A stretch of 64,000 bases of DNA from Rubellimicrobium rubrum (GTDB lineage: Bacteria > Pseudomonadota > Alphaproteobacteria > Rhodobacterales > Rhodobacteraceae). The position numbers were made by a program, and so were the translations under genes. The notes under the pieces are model-generated. The model worked only from the letters and a program-made list of their open reading frames with translations. It did no database searches and was not told the DNA's origin. The number at the start of each line of letters is the position of its first letter. Position 1 is the first letter of the stretch. The stretch lies in NCBI RefSeq assembly GCF_006152115.1, contig NZ_VDFU01000005.1:1-64000 (forward strand), read 5' to 3'. Shown in pieces: positions 55,645 through 64,000 of the stretch.

Positions 55645-56076
55645 ATGTTGAGGAAACTTCCACTCATGCGCTTGCTCGGATATCGGCGCACCAGCTACGG
55701 TGACTACGCCCTCGTCGAAGGGCGCAGCCTTATCTACTCCGTCGGCCTCGTCTTCGGCGGGCCCCGGGATCCCCAGATTGTCGTCAGGGCGATGCTGAAG
55801 GCCGCTGTTGCACCCCGAGGCTTGGCGCGGCTGCTGGCTAGCAAAGTGGAAGGCCCAGCGGGTGACCTGGTCCTCCTGGCTCCAGTCCGCGACACCTGCC
55901 CGCTGAACCTCCCGAGACCTTTGTCCGGCAGCGGGGGTCTGGTCATGCGGGCATACCTGCCGGAGCTGGTTCGCCGGCCCGGGGCCATCGAGGCCGCCCG
56001 CGAGGCAGGCCTCTACTCGCATCATGAGGCGCTCCAACTGTACGCTCGGTACGGCCTCATTGAGGCAGGTGACTGA
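55645..56076 (+). CDS. hypothetical small protein
   Basis: A 143-residue frame, unknown family, beginning MLRKLPLMRLLGYRRTSYGD. Strands GRSLIYSVGLVFGGP and helices RPGAIEAAREAGLYSHHE can be seen. An upstream GTG at 55627 is possible. The stop lies two bases before the start of the frameshifted gene, which also opens MLRLPPL, so the pair may be a small operon. Confidence 0.5.
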   Translation: MLRKLPLMRLLGYRRTSYGDYALVEGRSLIYSVGLVFGGPRDPQIVVRAMLKAAVAPRGLARLLASKVEGPAGDLVLLAPVRDTCPLNLPRPLSGSGGLVMRAYLPELVRRPGAIEAAREAGLYSHHEALQLYARYGLIEAGD

Positions 56077-56078
56077 CA

Positions 56079-56650
56079 ATGCTGAGGCTCCCGCCTCTGT
56101 CTCGACATCTGCGCCAGCGCGCCAGGGCGGACACAGCCTCGATCCTGCGCCGGCTCGACCGGATGCATGTCCAAGAAGTCGAGCCGCTCCTGCTCTCGTC
56201 CTGGCCGCCGGTCAAGGTCGGCATCAGAGTCGACCTTACGCTGACGCAGCGTGAGGCTCTCCGGACCCTGCGGATCGACCTCGCGGATCCGAAGGCCGTC
56301 CAGTGGTCTAAATACGTCGCCGTGCCAGTCTTCGGGGAACGGACGGAGTCGGCCCTTCCCATCAGAGCCGGGTCTACATCGACTACGCGGCGCTGGTTCT
56401 GGCGCAACCTTATCCCGACGGACGACCCTCTTGCGCCGCGCCGGATGCCATGCTCCGGGAGATCCTCCTGCCAGACAGCATTCGTCTCAACGTCGCAGGC
56501 CGGGTGGCAGGCTACTCCGACCCCGACGCGGCGCTGCATGGGTTCTTCACACTGCTCCACGCCTGGCAAGAGGTCGAACGTCGAGGTGCCGACAGCAATC
56601 ACGAATCTTTCGAGCGCTTGCGAGCTGGGAGTGTCAGCCAGCGTAGTTGA
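56079..56650 (+). pseudogene. frameshifted hypothetical gene
   Basis: The frame from 56079 codes well up to about FGERTESALP (near 56355), then turns into Arg/Ser/Thr noise. In the frame two bases on, coding sense resumes with SRVYIDYAALVLAQPYPDG and MLREILLPDSIRLNVAGRV, ending at 56650. One missing base near 56350–56365 would restore about 190 residues. The product is unknown. Confidence 0.55.
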
Positions 56651-56781
56651 TGAACAGGCAAAAGCCACAGTCAAGCCGAGCCGCGGCGATGGCTCCGTGG
56701 CGTAGGGTATCCGCTTGGCAGGGGTGGTGAATCCTCGTCGGTTGCGGACGCCCGTCTTCGCCGATGTCGCCCTACAGCTCC

Positions 56782-56821
56782 TTCGGGACCCCATCGCCTA
56801 TTTCGGGACCCCATCGGCCAA
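56782..56821 (+). repeat. 20-bp tandem repeat before xis/int
   Basis: TTCGGGACCCCATCG occurs twice with a 20-base period (56782 and 56802), 40–80 bases before the excisionase-like gene. It is a candidate arm-type site for the integrase or excisionase, or an operator. Confidence 0.5.
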
Positions 56822-56860
56822 TTTCGTCAAATCCCTTGAAGGTCTCCCGACTTCCGGGGC

Positions 56861-57232
56861 ATGGAAACCGCCGACAACAATGCTCTGCCTCGGATCCTTC
56901 GACTCGGAAAAACACCCGAGGAGTGGGCTTCCGTGTTTGCGGAGCACGGACGAAAAATCAAACCAAGGACCCTTCGGGAAAAAGCCTCCGAGGCCGGGCA
57001 ATTTGTCACGGTTGGGCGAGATATGATTCTTCTTCCTGAGCACGTCGATCAGATCTTTTTGGAGGGTGAAAAGTGCCGCTCGAAGCGTATCGCCGTGGCA
57101 AAAAATGGTGGGCAAAGGGGCGGGTCGAATTCAATGATCGACCCATCACAGGATATATCCGCGAAAGCACTGGCGCATCTACAGAAGCTGGGGCGCGCAA
57201 GTGGATCCACGACCGGACAGAAAGCGAGCTGA
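56861..57232 (+). CDS. excisionase-like small protein
   Basis: A 123-residue basic protein whose middle (TPEEWASVFAEHGRKIKPRT, LREKASEAGQF, RDMILLPEHVDQIF) resembles a winged-helix or MerR/excisionase-type DNA-binding fold. It lies directly before the integrase and its last 160 bases overlap the integrase reading frame in another phase. The overlap is well past the DNA-binding part, so the true functional domain is the first 70 residues. It probably sets the direction of recombination. Confidence 0.55.
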   Translation: METADNNALPRILRLGKTPEEWASVFAEHGRKIKPRTLREKASEAGQFVTVGRDMILLPEHVDQIFLEGEKCRSKRIAVAKNGGQRGGSNSMIDPSQDISAKALAHLQKLGRASGSTTGQKAS

Positions 57233-58152
57233 GGAAGCATCTCGTCGGCGACGAGCAGGCCCCCATCACCTTTTTTGAAGCAATTCTACACTCCGAGCCC
57301 GATCCTCAAGCGGCTCGTTACTTGGAAAAGGTGGTGAAACATATCGGGGATCGGCTGGTAGATACAATCACAGAAGAGGACGTGCAGACTCTTGGGCCCA
57401 AAATTCTACCCAAGGCTTCAACGGAGACTTGGCGCCGATGGATCATTGTTCCGGTTCGGTCGGTGATCTTGAACGCTCACGCGAAGCGCCTGTGTGGGCC
57501 AATCAAGATACGCTCATACCGACCTGAAGCATGCGCAAAGCAGGATAAGGTCCGCGGGAAACCGAGCAAGATCAAGAAGACTCCTGGAAGTTGGAAGTGG
57601 CTGGAGGAATTCAGAGGCCACGCACCGTACAAAATTGGCGTACTAGCTCATTTGATGTTCGTAACTGGAGCCCGTATCTCTCAGGCAACTTCAATAGGGC
57701 CCGAGCATTTGCTGGATTTGCATAATCGGAACATCGTAATCCCTGGGGCTAAGGGCAGCGAAGATCGGACGATTGAGATTACGCAGGAGCTCGCTGACGA
57801 GCTGGCCGGAATCATTCCCAAGGTACCGCGAGGCTGGCCGCGCTGTCGCGAGAATTTGCGGCTGTTCGGGTATGCGGGGAAGAGCGGTCCTAAGAAGGAT
57901 TGGGATCGAGCCTGTGAAAAAATGCAGGCCGCACGTCTCACCCCCCACGCAGCGGGTCGACACGGCTTTGCCCAGGAGATGATGATCCGGAACCGTGTGG
58001 ACGCCAAGGCGGTCGCGGCTTACGGGGGGTGGAAATCAACAGAGATGTTGAACCGGGTCTACACCCACGCGGAAGATGTGGATGAGAAGATCCTGAGAGC
58101 AATACGAACAGGCCGTGGATTGCCAAAGACGGAGAAATCGCCGTCCCTCTGA
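57073..58152 (+). CDS. int: tyrosine recombinase (island integrase)
   Basis: A 359-residue phage-type integrase. The N-terminal arm-binding start MPLEAYRRGKKWWAKGRVEF is typical. The catalytic domain has FVTGARISQA (first Arg), TPHAAGRHGFAQEMM (His and second Arg; one residue more between them than in the usual HxxR), AAYGGWKS (His/Trp position), and LNRVYTHAE (Tyr nucleophile). The GTG start at 57073 has GGAGGG just before. It points to attR about 1 kb away and inserts at tRNA-Arg. Confidence 0.85.
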   Translation: MPLEAYRRGKKWWAKGRVEFNDRPITGYIRESTGASTEAGARKWIHDRTESELRKHLVGDEQAPITFFEAILHSEPDPQAARYLEKVVKHIGDRLVDTITEEDVQTLGPKILPKASTETWRRWIIVPVRSVILNAHAKRLCGPIKIRSYRPEACAKQDKVRGKPSKIKKTPGSWKWLEEFRGHAPYKIGVLAHLMFVTGARISQATSIGPEHLLDLHNRNIVIPGAKGSEDRTIEITQELADELAGIIPKVPRGWPRCRENLRLFGYAGKSGPKKDWDRACEKMQAARLTPHAAGRHGFAQEMMIRNRVDAKAVAAYGGWKSTEMLNRVYTHAEDVDEKILRAIRTGRGLPKTEKSPSL

Positions 58153-58159
58153 ACCGCGG

Positions 58160-58171
58160 CCTGGGGTCAGG
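58160..58171 (+). repeat. inverted repeat, left copy
   Basis: CCTGGGGTCAGG, matching its exact reverse complement at 59025–59036. The two frame the cytochrome c pseudogene and lie just inside the island's right end. Partial similarity continues for another ten or so bases. Confidence 0.5.
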
Positions 58172-58239
58172 TTCTGCAACGGCTCTGGCCCTTCAGGGCT
58201 CGCCGCCACCATGATCTTCTGGCGGGGTTGGTGTGTGGT

Positions 58240-58819
58240 GGACCTAAGGACCAGACACCTCCAGACCGACGCGTACCAGAGCGCCACCGCCTCAAGCTCC
58301 TCGTCCGAGAGCCACTGGGCGATGGGCGTCATCACCTCGCTCACCCGCTCGCCGCCCCAGAAGGCCTCCAACTGAGCCTCCAGATAGGTCTGTTGGTCTC
58401 CGGCGACGTTCGGGACATCCTCCCGCACATGCCATGCCGTCCGCGCCATGACAGCCGAGGCATTGGTCCGGTGCGGCGGTCATGCTGTAGCCCTCGGGGA
58501 GCACGGGCGTCGCCGTGTGGCTCGCTTACCAGGCCGCGACGTCGTCGATCTGCTCGTCTTTCAGGATCTTGGCGACGAGGCTGATCGTCCTGTTCGCGGT
58601 CTTGCGCTCGCCCGAGTGGAAGGCGTGGAGCTTTGCGACCAGGTAGGCTGCGGGCTGGCCGCCGATGCGCGGCGTGCTCTCGCTCCTGCCCTCCATGCCA
58701 TGGCAGCCTTGGCATTGGTTGGCGACCCGGCGACCTGCCTCAGAGTCGCCGGCCGTGTCCTGCGCCCACGTGCGCCCAGAGCCGAACAGCGCCACCAAAC
58801 CAATCAGAGTGGCTCGCAT
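58240..58819 (-). pseudogene. two-haem cytochrome c4-like pseudogene
   Basis: Minus strand. The first half is intact: a signal peptide (MRATLIGLVALFGSGRTWA), a haem motif CQGCH and GGQPAAYLVAKLHAFHSGER, with GGGAGGAGGG before the ATG. A TAA then interrupts DDVAAW-stop where WYAS would be expected. The same frame goes on with a second haem motif CLGCHGADGMA, then shifts frame into NVAGDQQTYLEAQLEAFWGG and DEELEAVALWYAS. So a c4-type electron carrier is broken by one nonsense codon and one frameshift. Flanked by 12-bp inverted repeats. Confidence 0.7.
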
Positions 58820-59024
58820 CCCGCCCTCCTCCCGGTTCGGGTGCGGCTCGGACCTAGAGGCATGGCACCGGATGCCGCTTCGTTGGCAGAACCGGGACAC
58901 CAGGGGGTCTGATGTGGCCTGAGAGGGTGCGCAGATCACGACAGCAGCCAAGCCTCGCGCCCAAGAAGCGTGCCACACAAAACGGCTTACCGGAACGTCA
59001 GGCTTGAGTTCGTCTGTAACGGGT

Positions 59025-59036
59025 CCTGACCCCAGG
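59025..59036 (-). repeat. inverted repeat, right copy
   Basis: CCTGACCCCAGG, exact reverse complement of 58160–58171. The interval of about 880 bp between the copies holds only the cytochrome pseudogene and looks like a non-autonomous mobile unit. Confidence 0.5.
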
Positions 59037-59203
59037 GCAATTACACCTCTCCGGCTCCGCAACTGCTCGAGAGGGTCGCGTCACGGGGCTTCGATGAACT
59101 GACTCGCCAGCGGCTCCCGGTCATATAAGATGTTCAGTTCGGGAACAGCACCGTTGTCTGGCTCAGGCAAACTTCTGAATAGAATGGCGTATTTTGCCTC
59201 GAT

Positions 59204-59256
59204 GTGCTGCCCTCCGAAGGCAGAGGTCACAGCTTCGAGTCCTGTCGGGTGCACCA
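59204..59256 (+). repeat. attR: partial copy of tRNA-Arg 3' part
   Basis: Fifty of 53 bases match tRNA-Arg positions 22985–23037. Mismatches are at repeat positions 30, 36 and 50; the first 29 bases, including the anticodon arm, are identical. The upstream half of a tRNA is missing, so this is the right end of the island. Confidence 0.9.
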
Positions 59257-59486
59257 GGTCACTTGACACTACCGGTGCAGTGCTGGTCTCTTACGACCTA
59301 ATGCGTCGAGTGGGCCTGAATCGGCTACGCCTCTCGAGACGAGCCAGGAAACAGAGTCCGAGTTGGCCTGAGACCGGCTGTATGCCGGCCAGTCTGCCCG
59401 CATTACTAGTTGGAACTGGCGGTCAGTCACAGGGCGGGCTGATGGGGAGCCGCCGCGATGCGGGGCTCTCCACCAGAGCGAATGCT

Positions 59487-60383
59487 TCAGGCGATCCCCT
59501 CGCCCCCGGTCACCCCGAAGACTTCGCCGGTGATGTAGCTGCCTTCCTGAGACGCCAGCAGCACATACACGGGGGCGATCTCGACAGGTTGCCCGGGACG
59601 CCCGAACTTTGAATCGCCGCCGAAGGATTTCACCTTCTCGGGCAGTTGGCCGCCGCTTGGCTGGAGAACGGTCCAGAACGGACCCGGCGCAACCGCATTG
59701 GCCCGGATCCCCTTGGAGATCAGCTCGGTAGCCAAGGCCTTGGTGAAGGCCACGATGCCGGCTTTGGTCATGGCGTAGTGCATGATGGCGGTTGACGGCT
59801 CATAGGCCTGAATCGACGCGGTAGTGATGATAGAGCCACCTGGCGGCAGGAGCTTGGCGCCTTCCTGGGCCATCCAGAACAGGGCGTAAAGGTTGGTCTT
59901 CAACGTCTCGTCGAAGTCCTCGGTCGTGATCTTGTCGAGAGACTCGAACGCCTGCTGATGGCCCGCGTTGATCACGAGCACATCGAGCCCGCCAAGTTGA
60001 TCAGCCGCGTTCTGCACGACGCGCCGCGCGTGGGTCTCGTCCGTCAGGTCGCCTGGAAGTGCGACCGCCTTGCGGCCCTCCGCCTCGATCAGCGCGATCA
60101 CTTCGTCCGCGTCCGGCTGTTCCTCCAGGAGATAGGAGATGGCGACATCGGCGCCTTCTCGGGCGAATGCGATGGCCGCAGCACGTCCGATTCCTGAATC
60201 GCCTCCGCTGATCAGCGCCTTTCGTCCCCGGAGCTTTCCGGAGCCTTGGTAGCTGGTCTCTCCGTGGTCCGGCTTTGGATCCATCTCGCGGGCTAGGCCA
60301 GGGACGGGTTGCGGCTGAGCGGGAAAGGGGGGTTGGGGGTACTGATGCCGTGGATCCTGCATCCTCAGGCGGTCGTCTGCCAT
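59487..60383 (-). CDS. SDR-family oxidoreductase
   Basis: A 298-residue short-chain dehydrogenase. Cofactor turn SGGDSGIGRA, NAG in VLVINAGHQQ, catalytic Ser in ITTASIQAY and Tyr/Lys in YAMTKAG. The N-terminal extension of about 50 residues (PQPPFPAQPQPVPGLA) and the ending SYITGEVFGVTGGEGIA match the YhdG/YghA-type stress-related SDRs. Substrate not known; NAD(P)-dependent. It is the first intact gene outside the island. A stretch of about 230 bases on its left after attR holds nothing recognisable. Confidence 0.85.
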   Translation of the reverse strand: MADDRLRMQDPRHQYPQPPFPAQPQPVPGLAREMDPKPDHGETSYQGSGKLRGRKALISGGDSGIGRAAAIAFAREGADVAISYLLEEQPDADEVIALIEAEGRKAVALPGDLTDETHARRVVQNAADQLGGLDVLVINAGHQQAFESLDKITTEDFDETLKTNLYALFWMAQEGAKLLPPGGSIITTASIQAYEPSTAIMHYAMTKAGIVAFTKALATELISKGIRANAVAPGPFWTVLQPSGGQLPEKVKSFGGDSKFGRPGQPVEIAPVYVLLASQEGSYITGEVFGVTGGEGIA

Positions 60384-60547
60384 GACGGTCTCCTTGCAAG
60401 GCTCGAACCCCTGCAGCAGCAGGGGCTGGGCGATTTCGATCGCCTGTCAACGGCTCGACCGCCATCGGGTTGCATCGCTGGGCACGGAACCGTGGGTCAG
60501 TGCGTATCAGACCCAGTGATCCAGTGCGGCTCGTCCAACAAAACAAC

Positions 60548-60578
60548 AAAGGCCCGACGATGGATCGCCGGGCCTTTT
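60548..60578 (-). terminator. Rho-independent terminator
   Basis: AAAGGCCCG pairs with CGGGCCTTT, with an inner CGAT/ATCG; on the minus strand the hairpin is followed by TTTGTTGTTTTG. It ends the DUF882 gene transcript. Confidence 0.8.
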
Positions 60579-60611
60579 GCAGAAGTCAGGGTTGATCGTG
60601 AAAGCAGCCGC

Positions 60612-61181
60612 TCAGCTGCCCCAGGTGCGGACGTTGCCGCAATCCATATGCACGAACCCCGAGCCGGAATAACGGCCGACGCCGCCGGCTTGGCAGGCCA
60701 TCGCGGCACGCGCGATCTGGTTGACCGACCGGGAGTCGAGATGAAGATCGGCCGCCTGTCCGCGCATATGCAGGGAGTTCCGCGCCACGCCGGACGAGTT
60801 CGAACGCAGCATGGCATTCGTCTGTGGCGATCTATAGCCCGACAGGAGCATGTAGGGCTCAGAAACATCGAGGAGATTATGGCTCGCGGCGATGATGTCC
60901 ACCGTGCGGGTGTCCATCGCCACAGCCTGACCATTCCGCCAGTCGCGCATGAAGAGGCTGACCTCCCGCACGGCTTCGGAGATATACTCCCCCTCGATCC
61001 AGTAGATCGTGTCGAGATGTTCGCCCGTACGCCCGGAGTACATCTTTACGCGGCGAATGTCGCCAGCACCCCGAAGGAAGCCTGCCGCGTTGGAGAAACT
61101 CGGGGCGGCCGTGACGGCCGTTGCAGCGAAAACGCCCAAAAGCGCACGCCGAGAAATGCCCGAAGAGCTGTTGTTGTTCAT
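60612..61181 (-). CDS. DUF882 / YcbK-type peptidase, Tat-exported
   Basis: A 189-residue protein of the DUF882 (peptidase M15-like) family, which acts on peptidoglycan peptides. Zinc ligands are seen in HMRGQAADLH and in FVHMDCGNV. The N-terminus has SRRALLG followed by a hydrophobic segment ending SNAA, a twin-arginine-type signal, so it should be periplasmic. ATG at 61181 was chosen so that the signal starts normally; the frame extends to 61244. It is divergent from an L,D-transpeptidase, and both act on the cell wall. Confidence 0.8.
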   Translation of the reverse strand: MNNNSSSGISRRALLGVFAATAVTAAPSFSNAAGFLRGAGDIRRVKMYSGRTGEHLDTIYWIEGEYISEAVREVSLFMRDWRNGQAVAMDTRTVDIIAASHNLLDVSEPYMLLSGYRSPQTNAMLRSNSSGVARNSLHMRGQAADLHLDSRSVNQIARAAMACQAGGVGRYSGSGFVHMDCGNVRTWGS

Positions 61182-61480
61182 ACCGCCAGCGCCTGTCCCG
61201 TCGCCTATATTTATAAGCCCATGTTCCATGGGCATTTTTGTCATCTTTATCCCAGATGCCTCACGACTATGACATGAGTCGGCACGGCGACCAAGGGCAC
61301 TCTGATACGCCCCGTTTCCGGAGTGTTGGCCTAGGCAGAATCCTGCTCAGATTCTTGGCGGAGCTTCGCTGTTGCAACTTTGCACAGTGGGGTGATCCTG
61401 GTTGTGGACCGCGTTGTAGGCTGCCAAGGCGACCACCACTATGTTGTCTTATCCCACCCCTCCCGACCGCCGAGGCCACC

Positions 61481-63091
61481 ATGCACAGCACATCTCGACG
61501 TCGTTTTCTGGCCGGGCTTTCCGCAGGAGCCTTGTCTGCCTCGTTGCCCGCTTCGGGCGCGCGCGCGATGTCGATCGTTACCGGATTCCGGCAAGGCGTG
61601 GCCGAGGCTGCCGCGCGGGATGAGGTTCTCTCGGCCTTTTACCGCAGCCGCGGGTTCTCCGGGATATGGACCGGCACGGAGGATGCCGTGATCCGGCGGC
61701 GGAATGCGCTTTTGGCTGCGATGGCCGAAGCGCCGCTCCATGGGCTGGGTGCCCGTCGCCATGACCCCGAGGCGATGGTCAGGTCCCTTCAGGGTGCCAG
61801 CACTCCGTACGACCAGGGGGTCGCCGAGGTCGACATGAGCCGCGCCTTCCTGAGGCTGGCCGGGGACCTGAACGCAGGGATGCTCGTGCCGTCCACGGTC
61901 AATCCGCACATCAAGCGCGCGGTGCTCGCGGCCGATCCGCTGGCCGTCATCACCGTGTTTCCGGAAGAAGAGCCGGTCGCCTTCCTGCGCGGGCTTGCCC
62001 CGTCCACCTCCGAGTATCCCCGCCTCCTGCGCGAGAAGATGCGACTGGAAGAATTGATCGCTTCCGGTGGGTGGGGCGCGAACGTGGCCGTCGAAGGTCT
62101 CGAGCCCGGGCAGGACGGCACCACCGTGCGTGCGCTGCGTGACCGACTGATCGACATGGGCTGGCTCGCTCCTACCGCCAGCGCGCGCTACGACGACGCG
62201 CTGACGCAAGCGGTGCAGCGCTTCCAGTTGGCGCACGGATTGGCGCCTGACGGCGTGGCAGGCAAGGGCACCTTGGAGCAGATTAACCTGTCGGCTTCGG
62301 ACCGCCTGCGATCCGTCCTTGTCGCGCTGGAGCGGGAACGATGGAATGCGGCCCCACGTGGTGCGCGCCATGTCTGGGTGAACCTGACCGACTTCACGGC
62401 AATGATCGTGGACAATGACGTGCCGACGTTCCGAACCCGGGCCGTCATCGGTGCCGATGCCGAGGACCGTCAGACGCCCGAGTTCTCGGACCTCATGGAG
62501 TTCATGGTCGTAAACCCAAGCTGGTTCGTGCCCCGGTCGATCATCGTCAAGGAATACCTACCACAGTTGCAGCGCAACCCGAACGCGGTAGGGCATCTGC
62601 AGGTCACCGACTCGTCGGGGAACGTAGTGAATCGGGGTGCGGTGAACTTCGCCTCGTACTCCGCTTCGAGCTTCCCGTACTCGATGCGCCAGCCGCCGGG
62701 GGACGACAACGCCTTGGGGCTGGTGAAGTTCATGTTCCCCAATCCCTGGAACATCTATCTGCACGACACGCCGGCCAAGGATCTGTTCCAGCGTGAGGCT
62801 CGGGCCTTCAGCCATGGCTGCATACGCCTCCAGCAGCCACGCGACTTCGCCTATCATCTGCTGGCCCGACAGACCTCAGATCCAAAAGGGGAGTTCGAGG
62901 CCAAGCTGCAATCCCGCGCGGAAACGCGGGTCAACCTGGAGCAGCCGATCCCCGTCCATCTCGAGTACCGTACCGCATTCACGAATGTTCGCGGCGGGCT
63001 GCAGTTCAGGCGCGACGTCTACGGGCGCGATGCGCAGATTTGGGCCGCCTTGGAGGCTGAAGGGGTGGAGGCCGCGCCGCTCCAGGGGTAG
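61481..63091 (+). CDS. L,D-transpeptidase (YcbB-like), Tat-type signal
   Basis: A 536-residue L,D-transpeptidase that cross-links peptidoglycan. The N-terminus STSRRRFLAGLSAGALSASL is a twin-arginine-like signal. A peptidoglycan-binding domain is near residues 225–265 (DALTQAVQRFQLAHG, DGVAGKGTLEQIN). The YkuD catalytic domain has FSHGCIRLQQ near 442 with the active cysteine. The start at 61481 places the signal at the N-terminus; the longer frame from 61238 runs into the promoter region shared with the DUF882 gene. Confidence 0.9.
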   Translation: MHSTSRRRFLAGLSAGALSASLPASGARAMSIVTGFRQGVAEAAARDEVLSAFYRSRGFSGIWTGTEDAVIRRRNALLAAMAEAPLHGLGARRHDPEAMVRSLQGASTPYDQGVAEVDMSRAFLRLAGDLNAGMLVPSTVNPHIKRAVLAADPLAVITVFPEEEPVAFLRGLAPSTSEYPRLLREKMRLEELIASGGWGANVAVEGLEPGQDGTTVRALRDRLIDMGWLAPTASARYDDALTQAVQRFQLAHGLAPDGVAGKGTLEQINLSASDRLRSVLVALERERWNAAPRGARHVWVNLTDFTAMIVDNDVPTFRTRAVIGADAEDRQTPEFSDLMEFMVVNPSWFVPRSIIVKEYLPQLQRNPNAVGHLQVTDSSGNVVNRGAVNFASYSASSFPYSMRQPPGDDNALGLVKFMFPNPWNIYLHDTPAKDLFQREARAFSHGCIRLQQPRDFAYHLLARQTSDPKGEFEAKLQSRAETRVNLEQPIPVHLEYRTAFTNVRGGLQFRRDVYGRDAQIWAALEAEGVEAAPLQG

Positions 63092-63118
63092 GAACCTCCC
63101 GAAAACACGGGGACGCTC

Positions 63119-64000
63119 ATGCCGACGATCGGTGAGATTGCCAAAGCGCTTGGTGCCGAGGCCGTAGGGCGTCTCGACTTGGAGGTGACCGGTGCAGCCG
63201 AGCCCGCTGCGGCTGGGCCAGGCGACCTTGCCTTGGCTCTAGCTCCGAACTGGGCGGCGTCGCTTGCACAAGGGCGCGCATCTGCAGCCCTGTTGTGGCC
63301 TGACGCGGATTGGCAGTCGATGGGATTGAAGGCTGCCATCCTCGCGCCCCGGGGGCGGCTGGCCATGGCTCGTCTGACAAGGATGCTTGATGAAGACCCT
63401 TACCCTGCAGGGGTCCACCCTTCGGCCCAGGTTGATCCCACTACGCGCCTAGGCGAAGGCGTCGCCGTCGGTGCCCTCACCGTGATTGGGGCTGATGCCC
63501 AGATCGGCGCGGGAACGAGGATCGGACCTCAGGTAACCATAGCTCCGGGTGCTCGCATCGGCGACGGGGCCCTGATCCATTCGGGCGTGCGGATCGGGCG
63601 TCGTGTATCGATCGGCGCTCGCGTCATTCTGCAGCCCAACGCGGTGATCGGGGGCGATGGGTTCTCCTTTGTGACCGCCGAGCCGTCCCATGTCGAGGTT
63701 GCTCGGGACTCGTTAGGGCGGGGTGAGGTGACGATCCCGACCGATCCGAGTTGGCATCGGATCCACTCCCTTGGGGGCGTGGACATCGGCGACGATGTGG
63801 AGGTGGGGGCGGGCGCTACGATTGATGCTGGAACGATCCGACCCACGCGGGTCGGCAGCGGCACCAAGATCGACAACCTCGTCATGGTCGCCCACAATGT
63901 GGTGGTGGGGCAGCACTGTCTCTTGTGTGGTCAGGTCGGCATCGCCGGTTCCACAGTGATCGGCGACCGGGTGGTGTTGGGGGGACAGGCCGGGGTAGGC
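63119..64000 (+). CDS. lpxD: UDP-3-O-acylglucosamine N-acyltransferase (partial)
   Basis: The first 294 codons are visible; the gene runs off the window. It starts MPTIGEIAKALGAE and soon enters a left-handed beta-helix of hexapeptide repeats (VDPTTRLGEG, VGALTVIGADAQIG). The stretch IIG-like GVRIGRRVSIGARV, then GGDGFSFV, and NLVMVAHNVVVGQH with the catalytic-type histidine are diagnostic of LpxD, which adds the N-linked acyl chain in lipid A synthesis. The last stretch GSTVIGDRVVLGGQAGVG is the end of the visible repeats. Confidence 0.88.
   Translation, partial: MPTIGEIAKALGAEAVGRLDLEVTGAAEPAAAGPGDLALALAPNWAASLAQGRASAALLWPDADWQSMGLKAAILAPRGRLAMARLTRMLDEDPYPAGVHPSAQVDPTTRLGEGVAVGALTVIGADAQIGAGTRIGPQVTIAPGARIGDGALIHSGVRIGRRVSIGARVILQPNAVIGGDGFSFVTAEPSHVEVARDSLGRGEVTIPTDPSWHRIHSLGGVDIGDDVEVGAGATIDAGTIRPTRVGSGTKIDNLVMVAHNVVVGQHCLLCGQVGIAGSTVIGDRVVLGGQAGVG

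Noticed and set aside
1-64000. CRISPR array or rRNA genes
   Set aside because: No regularly spaced repeats and no rRNA-like sequence were seen.

Overview
The window is a chromosomal segment of a high-GC alphaproteobacterium, most likely a member of the Rhodobacterales (Rhodobacteraceae). The pointers are the LexA-type GAAC-N7-GAAC boxes before recA, an IscR without the usual three cysteine ligands, the compact iscR–desulfurase–sufB–sufC–sufD–sufS operon with extra YbjQ- and YIP1-type genes, and the general gene style. Everything is read by eye from sequence; no database search was possible.

Core, 1–23037: tRNA-Asn, an MBL-fold hydrolase, an orphan sensor histidine kinase, recA, alaS, a DUF1330 gene, an endonuclease III homologue, typA/bipA, a membrane protein with a tiny 24-residue companion, a YitT protein, icd, a three-gene minus-strand operon (alpha/beta hydrolase, small protein, HD hydrolase), then the iscR-suf operon driven from a promoter whose -10 is covered by an Irr/ICE-like palindrome. 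The core section ends with tRNA-Arg(CCG).

Genomic island, about 36.2 kb (23038–59256): it lies between the 3' part of tRNA-Arg (22985–23037) and a 50/53 identical copy at 59204–59256, with a tyrosine recombinase and an overlapping excisionase-like gene at the right end. Its left half is defence cargo: a PD-(D/E)XK nuclease, a proteasome/HslV-like Ntn-fold protein, a 2,465-residue fusion (cold-shock-like domain, DEDD exonuclease, RecQ-type helicase, UvrD-type helicase), and a class 1 DISARM cluster drmD–drmMI–drmA–drmB. drmA is cut in two by one in-frame amber codon, no drmC is visible, and the specificity region of drmMI has a clearly different base composition. The right half is mobile-element machinery: a MobV-like relaxase with an adjacent double inverted repeat (candidate oriT), a KfrA-like coiled-coil protein, short GTAAG repeats, a RepB-like primase, several small unknown genes, xis and int. 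No type IV secretion genes are seen, so it looks like an integrative and mobilizable element with a replication module. Decayed pieces (an IS transposase end, a type III Res-like nuclease end, a frameshifted small gene, a cytochrome c4 pseudogene) show repeated turnover.

Core, 59257–64000: an SDR oxidoreductase, a DUF882 peptidase with Tat-like signal, an L,D-transpeptidase with Tat-like signal, and the start of an lpxD-like acyltransferase that runs off the window.

The best candidate for something undescribed is the left arm (23.5–33.4 kb): nuclease, proteasome-like protein and giant double-helicase fusion beside DISARM.
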